Positions 13,946 to 21,536 are shown, counted from the first letter of the stretch. The stretch is 64,000 nucleotides of DNA from Anaerostipes butyraticus (GCF_016586355.1 NZ_BLYI01000006.1:62001-126000), one strand, 5' to 3'. Notes: generated by a model from the letters alone, not told the origin. Numbers and translations are program-made.

Positions 13946-14167
13946 TTAGCATCCGCATCCGTGTCCGCCGAATCCGCCGCCTCCGCAGCAGCAAAGCAGA
14001 AGGATGATCCAGATGATGCTTTCGCATCCACATCCGTCTCCTCCGAATCCGAATCCGTCACCGCCGCCTCCGCAGCAGCAAAGCAGAATAATTAAGAGAA
14101 GGCATCCATTTCCTCCGAATCCTGAGCTGCAGGAATTTCCGCAGCCTGTAGCAGCTAAATCACTCAT
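13946..14167 (-). CDS. Glycine/cysteine-rich small protein (annotated elsewhere as chorion-type high-cysteine protein)
   Basis: 73 residues; ATG 14167 with TAGGAGGATTAAAAC. Low-complexity product with an internal duplication. A hydrophobic stretch then CCCGGGG and Gly-Phe-Asp-Cys ends appear at about residues 23-48 (LLLIILLCCCGGGG) and again at about 50-73 (IIWIILLLCCCGGGG...HGCGC). Proteins like this occur in spore-forming Clostridia and have been suggested as surface or spore components, but no function is established. Ends in CGC before its own terminator. Confidence 0.65.
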   Translation of the reverse strand: MSDLAATGCGNSCSSGFGGNGCLLLIILLCCCGGGGDGFGFGGDGCGCESIIWIILLLCCCGGGGFGGHGCGC

Positions 14168-14314
14168 GTTTTAATCCTCCTAGATTTATTTACAGTTTAT
14201 AGTATTCGAAGAATAGAAAGATGTGAAAAAATAGGAAGAATGAAAAAGAAGCAACAATCCGGCAGAAGTTTGTGATATAATTTTCAGGAACAGAGACGAA
14301 AGAGGAGAAGTGCC

Positions 14315-15145
14315 ATGGGAAATCCAGACTACGGTAAAATTTTTGAAAATATAAAAGAACATTCACCGCTGATCCACTGTATTACAAATTATGTGACGAT
14401 CAATGATGTAGCCAATATCATTCTTGCGGCCGGCGGTTTTCCGATTATGGCGGAGGAGAAAGAAGAAGTTGAGGAAATCACCCGGATGTGTGATGGACTC
14501 GTGCTGAATATTGGTACTTTGCAGAAGAAAAAAACAGAGGCGATGCTTCTGGCAGGGAAGACGGCAAATGAGACAGGGCGTCCGGTTATTTTTGATCCGG
14601 TAGGAGCCGGCTCGTCCGGACTTAGGACCGAGACAGCTCACCGTATCATGAAAGAGATAAAACTTTCGGTCATCCGGGGCAATGTTTCTGAGATCAAGGC
14701 GCTTTGTCAGGACAAAGCAATGACAAAGGGAGTAGACGCAGATGGAAAAGACGCGCTGACAAAAGATTCCATGGAAGATATGATTTCCATGGGAAGAAGA
14801 TTATCAGAAGAAACCGGAGCCGTAATCCTGATGACCGGAGCTGTCGATCTGGCGGTTTTTGGGAGACAGACTGCGGTCATTTATAATGGAGATCCTGATA
14901 TGGCGAGGATTACAGGAAGCGGATGTATGCTGGACGGAGTTCTTGGAGTCTTTGCAGGAGCCAGTCCGGAGAGTTTGTTTGACAGCGTAGTCACAGCTGC
15001 CGGCACTATGGGCATCTGCGGAGAAAAGGCAGCGGCAGCCAGCCGGGGCACAGGCTCTTTTCGTATGTGTTTCATAGATGAAATGAGCAAAATAACAGCA
15101 AAACAGGTGGAAAGAGGAATCAGAATTGAATATAAAAGCAAGTGA
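14315..15145 (+). CDS. thiM: Hydroxyethylthiazole kinase
   Basis: 276 residues. Phosphorylates the thiazole moiety of thiamine (4-methyl-5-hydroxyethylthiazole) for salvage. Family marks are PLIHCITNYVTINDVANIIL (about 19-38), the FDPVGAGSSGLRT segment (about 93-105), VIRGNVSEIKAL, and the anion-hole/catalytic Cys motif TGSGCMLDGVLG (about 197-208). Ribosome site AGAGGAGAAGTGCC. First gene of thiM-thiE-thiD; overlaps thiE by 20 bp. The 147 bp upstream show no CTGAGA-type THI box, so a TPP riboswitch is not supported. Confidence 0.93.
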   Translation: MGNPDYGKIFENIKEHSPLIHCITNYVTINDVANIILAAGGFPIMAEEKEEVEEITRMCDGLVLNIGTLQKKKTEAMLLAGKTANETGRPVIFDPVGAGSSGLRTETAHRIMKEIKLSVIRGNVSEIKALCQDKAMTKGVDADGKDALTKDSMEDMISMGRRLSEETGAVILMTGAVDLAVFGRQTAVIYNGDPDMARITGSGCMLDGVLGVFAGASPESLFDSVVTAAGTMGICGEKAAAASRGTGSFRMCFIDEMSKITAKQVERGIRIEYKSK

Positions 15146-15767
15146 TATGACGCTGTATGCGGTAACGGATGCGGCCTGGACAGGTGAGAAAACATTAACG
15201 GAACAGACAGAGGAGGCAATGAAAGGCGGGATTACGTTTCTGCAGCTTCGGGAAAAGCATCTGCCGGAAGCAGCGTTTTTAAAGGAAGCCATTGAAATTA
15301 GAGATCTTGCCCGAAAATACCAGATTCCTTTTGTGATCAATGACAACATTGAGATTGCGCAGAAGGCAGAAGCTGATGGCGTCCACGTAGGGCAGGATGA
15401 TATGCCGGTGGAAGAAGTCAGACAGATTCTTGGACCGGATAAGATCATTGGAGTTTCTGCCCATAATGTGGAGGAAGCGGTCAGGGCAGAGCAGGGAGGA
15501 GCAGATTATCTGGGAGTGGGAGCTGTGTATCCTACTTCAACAAAAGAAAATACATCGGCGGTTTCCATGGAAGAGATGAAAAAAATCTGTCAGACAGTAT
15601 CTATTCCGGTTGTAGCGATTGGCGGAATCAAAAAAGATAATATGAATGTGCTGACGGGAACCGGAGTCGATGGAATCGCTGTCGTATCAGCGATTTTCGC
15701 GGCAAAAGACATCAGGAAAGCAGCCAGAGAGCTGCTGGAAGCAGTAAAGGAGATGAAGGCAGAATGA
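15126..15767 (+). CDS. thiE: Thiamine-phosphate synthase
   Basis: 213 residues, TIM-barrel enzyme joining HMP-diphosphate and thiazole phosphate to thiamine phosphate. The start appears to be TTG 15126 (NIKASDMTLYAVTD), with AGAGGAATCAGAA just upstream. The next ATG, at 15147, has no ribosome site. Motifs: FLQLREKHL (about 38-46), PFVINDNIEIA, DGVHVGQDDMP (about 81-91), GADYLGVGAVYPTSTK (about 125-140) and AIGGIKKDN (about 162-170). Overlaps thiM by 20 bp and thiD by 4 bp, so the three are translationally coupled. Confidence 0.93.
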   Translation: MNIKASDMTLYAVTDAAWTGEKTLTEQTEEAMKGGITFLQLREKHLPEAAFLKEAIEIRDLARKYQIPFVINDNIEIAQKAEADGVHVGQDDMPVEEVRQILGPDKIIGVSAHNVEEAVRAEQGGADYLGVGAVYPTSTKENTSAVSMEEMKKICQTVSIPVVAIGGIKKDNMNVLTGTGVDGIAVVSAIFAAKDIRKAARELLEAVKEMKAE

Positions 15768-16555
15768 AAACGGTATTAACGATTGCAGGATCGGACTGCA
15801 GCGGCGGGGCAGGAATTCAGGCAGACTTAAAGACCATAGCGGCTCATGGACTGTATGGAATGTCGGCGATTACTGCCTTGACAGCGCAGAATACGACAGG
15901 AGTTTATGGAATATCTGAAACGACAGGAGAATTTCTGGCCAGTCAGCTGGACTGTATTTTTCAGGATATTTATCCGGATGCGGTGAAAATCGGAATGGTG
16001 TCCAGCAGGGAACTGATCCATGTCATAGCAGAAAAATTAAAAGAATATAAAGCAAAAAATATTGTGGTGGATCCGGTCATGGTTTCTACCAGCGGCAGCA
16101 GACTTTTGAAAGATGATGCCGAAGAAGCTCTGGAGGAATGTCTGTTTCCTCTGGCAGATGTCATCACACCGAATGTCCCGGAAGCGGAAGTTCTTTCAGG
16201 TATAAAAATCAGAGAAAGAGAAGATTTCTGTCAGGCAGCAAAGATCATTGCACAAAAAACGGCAGGAGGAATTTTGATCAAAGGAGGACATCAGATAGAA
16301 GACGCCAATGATTATCTTTATCTGAAAGGAGAGGAACACTGGTTTTCCGGCAGAAGGGTCAACAACCCTAACACTCATGGAACCGGCTGCACGCTTTCCT
16401 CTGCAATTGCGTCCAATCTGGCAGCTGGGAACAGTCTTCCGGAGAGCATCCGGAAGGCAAAGGAGTATCTGACCGGCGCTTTGGAAGACGGGCTGAATCT
16501 TGGCGCAGGAAGCGGTCCGTTAAACCATATGTACCGTCTGAAAGATTTGTTGTAA
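15764..16555 (+). CDS. thiD: Hydroxymethylpyrimidine kinase / phosphomethylpyrimidine kinase
   Basis: 263 residues of the ribokinase fold. Phosphorylates HMP twice to give the pyrimidine diphosphate used by ThiE. N-terminal TIAGSDCSGGAGIQADLKT (about 6-24), substrate region MSAITALTAQNT, VVDPVMVSTSG (about 102-112), DVITPNVPEAEVL, and the anion-hole motif NTHGTGCTLSSAI (about 204-216). ATG 15764 overlaps the thiE stop (ATGA). With thiM and thiE this gives thiazole and pyrimidine salvage; de novo genes thiC and thiG are not in the window. Confidence 0.93.
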   Translation: MKTVLTIAGSDCSGGAGIQADLKTIAAHGLYGMSAITALTAQNTTGVYGISETTGEFLASQLDCIFQDIYPDAVKIGMVSSRELIHVIAEKLKEYKAKNIVVDPVMVSTSGSRLLKDDAEEALEECLFPLADVITPNVPEAEVLSGIKIREREDFCQAAKIIAQKTAGGILIKGGHQIEDANDYLYLKGEEHWFSGRRVNNPNTHGTGCTLSSAIASNLAAGNSLPESIRKAKEYLTGALEDGLNLGAGSGPLNHMYRLKDLL

Positions 16556-16639
16556 AATGTTGATTTATTTTTTCAGCGTGCTATACTTAGAAACTGTGCA
16601 GTGAAGTGAAAAACTATAAGATATATAGGAGGAATACAA

Positions 16640-17602
16640 ATGATTCATATGTTGACAGACGGAGTTCTGCCCATAATGGCATTTATTGGTGTCATTGCGG
16701 CATTTGCTCTGACCTGTTTCTTTACATCAACATGCAGTCAGTATCTGCCAAAAGACATGGGGAGAGAATTTGCCCATAATGGGAAGCTTTCTGCAGGAAA
16801 ACCAAGGGGAGCGGGAATTATTTTTATTACGGTATTTACGCTGGCGGCACTGCTGTTTGGCAGTCTTTCAACGGAACTGATCATTTATCTTGTGCTGATT
16901 TATGTAGAAATGCTGACGGGATATATGGATGACGCAGCGGACGAGCCATGGGGAGAATATAAGAAAGGTATTCTGGATTTTATCGTGGCCGCGATCGTAG
17001 CTCTGAATTATATTCATTTCAATTCAACGCAGATTCAGATTGCGACACTGGGAATCGATATCACCCTCCATCCGGTCGTATTCTTTATTCTTACGATCAT
17101 TCTTGTCTGGGCAGCGATCAATGTCACAAACTGTTCTGATGGTGTGGATGGATTATCCGGTACTCTGACAATTGTAACGCTGGTAACCATCTATGTGATT
17201 GATCAGGTAAAAGGTGTCAGCTCTGATTTCGCTTATGTTATTTTATTGTTTGTTGTCTGTATTCTCGGATATCTCTGGTATAACGCAACGCCGAGCCGTC
17301 TTATGATGGGAGATGCAGGATCCAGGGCAATGGGGATTTTTATCAGCATTGCAATCCTGAAAACCGGAAGCCCGTTTTTGTTCCTGCCTGCGGCAGCGGT
17401 TCTGATTGTAGACGGAGGTCTTGGTCTGATCAAAGTTGCGCTGCTTCGATTCCTGAAGATACATATTTTCAGCAACACAACGATGCCGCTGCATGATCAT
17501 GTGCGGAAAACGATCGGATGGTCTAATACACAGACTGTATTTCGATTTGCGATCATACAGATCGTAATTTCAATTGCGACAGTATATCTGCTGATCATTT
17601 AA
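16640..17602 (+). CDS. MraY-like phospho-sugar transferase (divergent)
   Basis: 320 residues with about ten hydrophobic segments; glycosyltransferase 4/MraY superfamily, which moves phospho-sugar to undecaprenyl phosphate. Visible active-site marks are GYMDDAADE (about 94-102, Asp pair), INVTNCSDGVDGLSGTL (about 160-176), MMGDAGSRAMG and PLHDHVRK near the end. The usual MraY DDxxK lysine and the HHH motif (here LHDH) differ, so it may be a divergent MraY or transfer another sugar. It stands outside any cell-division cluster, 84 bp after thiD, with GGAGGAATACAA before the ATG, and ends at a strong terminator. Confidence 0.78.
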   Translation: MIHMLTDGVLPIMAFIGVIAAFALTCFFTSTCSQYLPKDMGREFAHNGKLSAGKPRGAGIIFITVFTLAALLFGSLSTELIIYLVLIYVEMLTGYMDDAADEPWGEYKKGILDFIVAAIVALNYIHFNSTQIQIATLGIDITLHPVVFFILTIILVWAAINVTNCSDGVDGLSGTLTIVTLVTIYVIDQVKGVSSDFAYVILLFVVCILGYLWYNATPSRLMMGDAGSRAMGIFISIAILKTGSPFLFLPAAAVLIVDGGLGLIKVALLRFLKIHIFSNTTMPLHDHVRKTIGWSNTQTVFRFAIIQIVISIATVYLLII

Positions 17603-17641
17603 TTGATGAAGTTTCATTTATAAAATTTATTGGAAAGAAAA

Positions 17642-17688
17642 AACACCAGGTTTTAACGGTTTTGCCGTTTGGAACCTGGTGTTTTTTG
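17642..17688. terminator. Bidirectional terminator
   Basis: AACACCAGGTT (17642-17652) / AACCTGGTGTT (17673-17683) with a nested AACGG/CCGTT stem and a T-run on the plus side. On the minus strand the A-rich flank becomes a T-run serving the regulator ending at 17694. Confidence 0.88.
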
Positions 17689-17693
17689 ACAGA

Positions 17694-18005
17694 TTAGTTC
17701 TTTTTAAAGTTTTCAATGACTAAAAGAATCGTATTCAGCTGTTTTTCATTACAGGATGATAATTCCTGCAGAATCCGGCTTATTTTTTCAGGATTCGGAT
17801 TGGAAGTATCGAAAAACTCGCTGGGAGTAACGCCCAAATATTCGCAAATATAGAAAAAGCACTGCATCGAAGGCAACGCGCGGTGATTCTCGATTCGGTT
17901 GATATAGCTGGCATTCTGACCGATTGCCAGGCTCATCTCCCGGGCAGATACGTTTTTCTGATTGCGGAGCGATGCGATTCTTTCAGCAAAGAAAGTTTCA
18001 TCCAT
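17694..18005 (-). CDS. XRE-family regulator
   Basis: 103 residues from ATG 18005 (MDETFFAERIAS...), preceded by AGGAGGATACGATAT. An ATG nine codons earlier is less likely. Cro/C1 helix-turn-helix SAREMSLAIGQNASYINRIE (about 20-39), then EYLGVTPSEFFDTSNPNPEK and a short helical tail. A decayed relative of its C-terminal half is found on the same strand at 20866-21045, pointing to an old local duplication. It is divergent from the PqqD-like pseudogene. Target unknown. Confidence 0.85.
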   Translation of the reverse strand: MDETFFAERIASLRNQKNVSAREMSLAIGQNASYINRIENHRALPSMQCFFYICEYLGVTPSEFFDTSNPNPEKISRILQELSSCNEKQLNTILLVIENFKKN

Positions 18006-18161
18006 ATATCGTATCCTCCTGATATTAGACATTATATGTTATATAGTTGACTAATGCGTGATTATGAATACAATAATTAGATTGGTTTAAGATATACAAT
18101 GTCTTACAATGTACTTGTGTAAGTTTAGAAATTTTGCTGACAATGGGAATGGAGGGGGTTC

Positions 18162-18424
18162 ATGAAGAAAACGTATGTGAAATCAGCTATGGAGGTTCAT
18201 CCGTGTGAGCCTCAAAAGCTGAAAGGAGATGCTGCAGAGAAGGAAATAGAACAGCAGCTGAAAGAATCAGAGGGGTTGAAGCAAAAGAAATACCGCGGCA
18301 GTAAAAAATTTATTTTAAGAAAGATAGCAGGAGAAACATTTGAGGTAGATGCGAAAAAGCGCAGAAAGATATTGAAGTATCATTGAAGCTGCTGGAAGAA
18401 CATGGGATGATGGAATATGAATAG
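18162..18424 (+). pseudogene. PqqD-like peptide chaperone, internally deleted and frameshifted
   Basis: ATG 18162 with GGAGGGGGTTC begins a frame (MKKTYVKSAMEVHPCEP...) that reaches KFILRKIAGETFEV, the start of a PqqD domain, then changes to nonsense (DAKKRRKILKYH). In the neighbouring frame the PqqD C-terminus is intact: CEKAQKDIEVSLKLLEEHG, then MMEYE and a stop at 18424. The middle (about 30-40 residues) is missing, so one deletion both removed it and shifted the frame. PqqD proteins present RiPP precursor peptides to radical SAM enzymes; the next gene is such an enzyme, starting 8 bp before this stop. Confidence 0.75.
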
Positions 18425-19146
18425 AAGAAAGAAAAGGATTCCGGTCAGCGGCACATTCGAACTGACAGGCCGATGCAATTTATCATGCCGGATGTGTCTG
18501 GTCCGGGTGAATCATGAAAAGATGAGGCAGCTGGGCCGGAGGGAAAAACATCGGAAGAATGGATCCACATGGCAAGGCAGGCCAGGGATGCGGGGCACTG
18601 GGACTGTTGCTGACAGTGTATACCAACGCTGCGATGATCACGGACCGGGGAATGCGAAGTTTTAGGAAGTTTCCGCCGCACCAGATTGTGACTATGTATG
18701 GAGCATCGAACCGGACGCATGAGAAACTATGCGGATGTCCGGATGGATATGACCGTTTCTGTGAAGGAATTCAAAAACTGAGAGCACTTCCTTCCTTATT
18801 AGAAATGCGTACGACAATCGTGAAGGAAAATCAGGGAGATCTGGAAGCAATGAAGGAATTCACAAGAGAACATTTTGGAGAGGACCGGAAAGTTCAGATC
18901 AGCCGTTTTGTGACAAAAGGAATCCGGGGCAGTGTCACGGATCCGTCCCGGTGCCGTCTGACACCGGAAGAAAATGTCCGGATGATTTATTCCGGAATGG
19001 CACAGCTGCATCGCAAGGTGAAAGCAGTTGTTTTGTACCGTAAGGACAGGAAAATCATATGCTGTCAGTGGAAATGGCGGCTCATCGCCAGACTCTGGAT
19101 GGCAGGATTTCCGGTTAGAAAATATCTTGTAAAATTGATGTGTTAA
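18417..19146 (+). pseudogene. Radical SAM peptide maturase, degraded
   Basis: Begins PVSGTFELTGRCNLSCRMC, with the radical SAM CxxxCxxC cluster (CNLSCRMC, about 20-27). After QLGRRE the frame is lost. A second frame picks up at ARQARDAG and a third at GLLLTVYTNAAMITDR. It runs on as YGASNRTHEKLCGCPDGY, EMRTTIVKENQGDLEAMKEF and SRCRLTPEENVRMI to about 19016, where similarity stops. The GGEP-containing core between GLLLT and VYTNA is missing, probably by deletion between similar LLT sequences. No SPASM cysteine cluster is left. Clearly inactive remnant of a RiPP maturation locus. Confidence 0.78.
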
Positions 19147-19177
19147 ACGCGGTTGACACATTGCCAACATATATTGC

Positions 19178-19207
19178 TTGTCAGGATACTGCCGCCCAAT
19201 TTATAAT
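19178..19207 (+). promoter_or_regulatory. Predicted sigma-A promoter for the XRE-membrane gene
   Basis: TTGTCA (19178-19183), 18 bp, TATAAT (19202-19207). It lies 36 bp before the ATG at 19243. AGGAGG is at 19224-19229, and a six-codon frame starting at ATG 19233 overlaps the gene start. Confidence 0.55.
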
Positions 19208-19242
19208 GAAAGCACTAAATGTAAGGAGGCATATGGCAGAAA

Positions 19243-19641
19243 ATGAAATTTAACGAAAAACTTTTATCCATTCGGAAGAAAAAAGGATTATCTCAGGAGG
19301 AGCTTGGCATGGAACTTCAGGTTTCAAGGCAGACAATTTCCAAATGGGAAGCAGGACAATCATATCCGGATTTTCAAAGATTAGTGAGACTGAGCGATTA
19401 TTTTGATATGACATTAGATGAATTGGTAAAAGATATAGACGTTCAGGACGTTCGGGAAAAGAGTCTGACGGATGAAAAGGTAAATTCTATTTATTTAGAT
19501 GTGGAAAATGGAAAGGCAAAGCTGCAGCAGTTTATAAAAATATTCTGCTATATAGGCGCAGCTCTCATTTTAATAGCTGCAGCAGGTTTTTTATTGCATC
19601 TTCTTTTTCCTGATACACAATGGCTTTGGAGAAAAATGTAG
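19243..19641 (+). CDS. XRE-family regulator with C-terminal membrane segment
   Basis: 132 residues. Helix-turn-helix SQEELGMELQVSRQTISKWE (about 17-36), followed by SYPDFQRLVRLSDYFDMTLDELVKD, then one strong hydrophobic segment (FCYIGAALILIAAAGFLLHLLF, about 102-123). The protein therefore looks like a membrane-anchored one-component regulator, a common type in Firmicutes. The AGGAGG at 19224 is 13 bp from this ATG, which is long. An overlapping six-codon ORF (ATG 19233) might couple translation, or the start may have been changed by mutation. Confidence 0.82.
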   Translation: MKFNEKLLSIRKKKGLSQEELGMELQVSRQTISKWEAGQSYPDFQRLVRLSDYFDMTLDELVKDIDVQDVREKSLTDEKVNSIYLDVENGKAKLQQFIKIFCYIGAALILIAAAGFLLHLLFPDTQWLWRKM

Positions 19642-19716
19642 ATGTATTATTCATAATGAAAGACTTACAGAAGCATGATATAATGAATGTAAAGATAAAT
19701 TGGAATTTGAGGGGAT

Positions 19717-19938
19717 ATGACCTACTATGTTTTTTGACTTCAAACAGAGTTTATTGATAGTTTATCATCAGAACAACAGCTGTTTTTCAGGTCTTTAGGA
19801 GCTGACTTGACTAAAGTAGAGATTGACAAGACCATTTATGAGATACCAGAAGATGACGAGACACCAGCTTCAAAAATATGTAAAATATGCAAAGCTAAGT
19901 TGTATTTGATAAATCCTAAGTTGTCGAATCGGAAGTGA
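19717..19938 (+). pseudogene. Small CxxC protein gene with premature stop
   Basis: ATG 19717 (after GAGGGGAT) reads MTYYVF, then TGA at 19735. The same frame then stays open for 66 more codons (QTEFIDSLSSEQQLFFRSLG...) and contains ICKICKAKLYLINPK, a CxxC half zinc site, to the stop at 19938. One nonsense codon thus separates the start from an otherwise protein-like frame. The family is not recognised. Recoding at TGA is conceivable but nothing supports it. Confidence 0.5.
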
Positions 19939-19953
19939 ATGAGGTGAGAATAA

Positions 19954-20145
19954 ATGGATAAAGAAAAAAAGAGGAAGTTTCATCTAGCATTATATGGAAT
20001 TGCTATTCCTGTCAGTTTATTCGCTCTATATACATTTATGTTTGTTTTTGATAATGGTATTGGGTGGAAAATTGCGTTGATTATGATTGGTTTGGGCTGG
20101 CTTATATCTGCTGTCTCTGGGTTTATAGAAAATTTGAAGAAATAG
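19954..20145 (+). CDS. Small two-helix membrane protein, 63 residues
   Basis: ATG 19954 with GAGGTGAGAATAA. Two hydrophobic segments (about 13-32, LYGIAIPVSLFALYTFMFVF; about 38-56, WKIALIMIGLGWLISAVSGF) between a basic N-terminus and a FIENLKK end. No homology recognised. It lies in a patch of small membrane proteins next to an XRE regulator with a membrane anchor. Confidence 0.65.
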   Translation: MDKEKKRKFHLALYGIAIPVSLFALYTFMFVFDNGIGWKIALIMIGLGWLISAVSGFIENLKK

Positions 20146-20199
20146 AACAGTAGTTGTCAAATAAAAAATAGAAATTCAGGGGATTGTAGGAGGAATGTC

Positions 20200-20478
20200 A
20201 TGGAAGTTATTATAGATATTATAAAAGCTTTTTCTGGAGGTATCGTTGAGATTCTGGCAGAAAATAAATTGAGTGAAAAAAGAAGAGAGTATTTTAGTCA
20301 TAAAAAAGGAAAATGGGCGAAAATCTGTTTTTGGGTATCTTTGATACTTGCTTTAGTACTCGTTATAATGGGGCTGATCCAAATAATTCAGAAAAAGATG
20401 ATAGGAATATTGCTGTTTTGTATAGGTATGGGAATCGGCTTATCTATGGCAGCTGATTGGGGAACGGCAAAAAGATAA
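20200..20478 (+). CDS. Small membrane protein, 92 residues
   Basis: ATG 20200 with TAGGAGGAATGTC. An amphipathic N-terminal part (MEVIIDIIKAFSGGIVEILA), a charged middle (KLSEKRREYFSHKKGKWAK) and two hydrophobic segments (about 45-64 and 68-84) end in DWGTAKR. Not recognised. Reading frame intact, unlike several neighbours. Confidence 0.65.
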   Translation: MEVIIDIIKAFSGGIVEILAENKLSEKRREYFSHKKGKWAKICFWVSLILALVLVIMGLIQIIQKKMIGILLFCIGMGIGLSMAADWGTAKR

Positions 20479-20617
20479 TTACAAATCCTAATTTATCGTC
20501 AGATTAAGAAAAGCAGTAATCTGGAAGTTGTGGAGAAAGACACCGGTCAAAGAACCGTTCATTGTTTTACGCTGGATACTATTTTTGTATGCTGGTATTT
20601 AAGAGGAGATGATAGAG

Positions 20618-20824
20618 ATGAAATATGTTATCAGGATGATTTAAATTTCTATACTTTTAGGCGGAGCAGAGTTTATGGCAATGCTGATTTTTGGAAATCT
20701 GACAGAGAGTGTCAGACCGGTTGTATCAGGGGCGGTATTTGTCAGTCTGATGATATCCGGAGTACTTGGCATAATTGACAGAAAATTGGCCGATAGAAGA
20801 AACAGGATGTCAGGTGTTTACTGA
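20618..20824 (+). pseudogene. Small membrane protein gene with internal stop
   Basis: ATG 20618, after AAGAGGAGATGATAGAG, reads MKYVIRMI, then TAA at 20642. The frame continues as ISILLGGAEFMAMLIFGNLT, VVSGAVFVSLMISGVLGIID and DRKLADRRNRMSGVY to TGA at 20822. Two hydrophobic segments make it look like a former membrane protein. A different frame in the same place (20530-20778) gives a Cys/Arg-rich product with no protein-like character. Confidence 0.5.
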
Positions 20825-20865
20825 GAATAAAAGAGAAAAGTTTCTCAAAGAGTTTGGATGTAATA

Positions 20866-21045
20866 TCAATCAAAAAGTAAAAATGAATTTAAGCCGTTCT
20901 TGAAATCTTTGATGACAAAAAGAGGTACAGCTAATTGTTCCTCGCTTAATGAAGAGAGTTCATGTATGATCAGATTCAGTTTCTTGGGATTTAAGTTGGA
21001 AGAATCAAAAATTTCTTGTAAGGACTGGCGTTGAAAGTTGCAACA
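20866..21045 (-). pseudogene. XRE regulator remnant (C-terminal half)
   Basis: The minus strand reads QSLQEIFDSSNLNPKKLN, IIHELSSLSEEQLAV and FVIKDFKN up to TGA at 20866. It lines up with the C-terminal half of the intact regulator at 17694-18005 (SEFFDTSNPNPEK, LQELSSCNEKQLN, VIENFKK). The helix-turn-helix part is missing. This is a truncated paralogue. Confidence 0.6.
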
Positions 21046-21093
21046 ATAAAGAGAGGAGTATGACGCAATGAGAATAATGATAGCCGGGATATT

Positions 21094-21498
21094 ATGAACT
21101 CACTGGATACAGCACAAATGCTATTTGACAGCGTAATGCCGGATTATAAAAAGGTTCCTGAATTAATGGAAGAAATATCATCGGAATGGAATGATCTGGA
21201 GGGGACATTAAAAGAAGTATTGGAAAAGATTACAGAATTGCATTTTCGATTTGAACGAATCCATCCATTTGAAGACGGAAACGGAAGAACCGGACGAATG
21301 ATTTTAAATAGACAATTGATAAATATAGGATTATTGCCGATTGCCTTAGATAAAATTTCAAAATATCGTTGTTGTTTTAAAGTATATGAACATAAGAAAG
21401 ATGTCTCACTGCTGATGCGTTTGATTTGTAAAAGCGAATTAGAAGCCATGCAGCGTGTAAAGGAACTGCAGAGTAAGTATAAAGAAGCTTATAGTTAA
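21094..21498 (+). pseudogene. Fic-domain protein, N-terminally truncated
   Basis: 134 residues from ATG 21094. Contains the complete Fic active-site motif HPFEDGNGRTGR (about 59-70), preceded by ITELHFRFERI and followed by MILNRQLINIGLLPIAL and a helical tail. Fic enzymes transfer AMP or related groups to target proteins. Full-length members have another 60-200 residues before this point, including helices of the core. Only about 57 residues stand before the motif here, and no good ribosome site precedes the ATG. It is likely a decaying gene, although the catalytic loop is intact. Confidence 0.65.
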
Positions 21499-21536
21499 TA
21501 TTAATTCAGATGAAATATGCGATGGTGCATCAGAGT

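Noticed and set aside
14168-14314. TPP riboswitch upstream of thiM
   Set aside because: No CTGAGA core or matching paired helices; only a GAGGAG ribosome site is evident.
19233-19253. Six-codon ORF as a regulatory leader peptide
   Set aside because: No attenuator hairpins or codon bias; more likely a by-product of the shifted start of the XRE gene, so listed only as a minor finding.
20530-20778. 82-residue plus-strand frame rich in Cys and Arg
   Set aside because: The neighbouring frame (20618-20824) reads as a membrane protein with one stop, which explains the region better.
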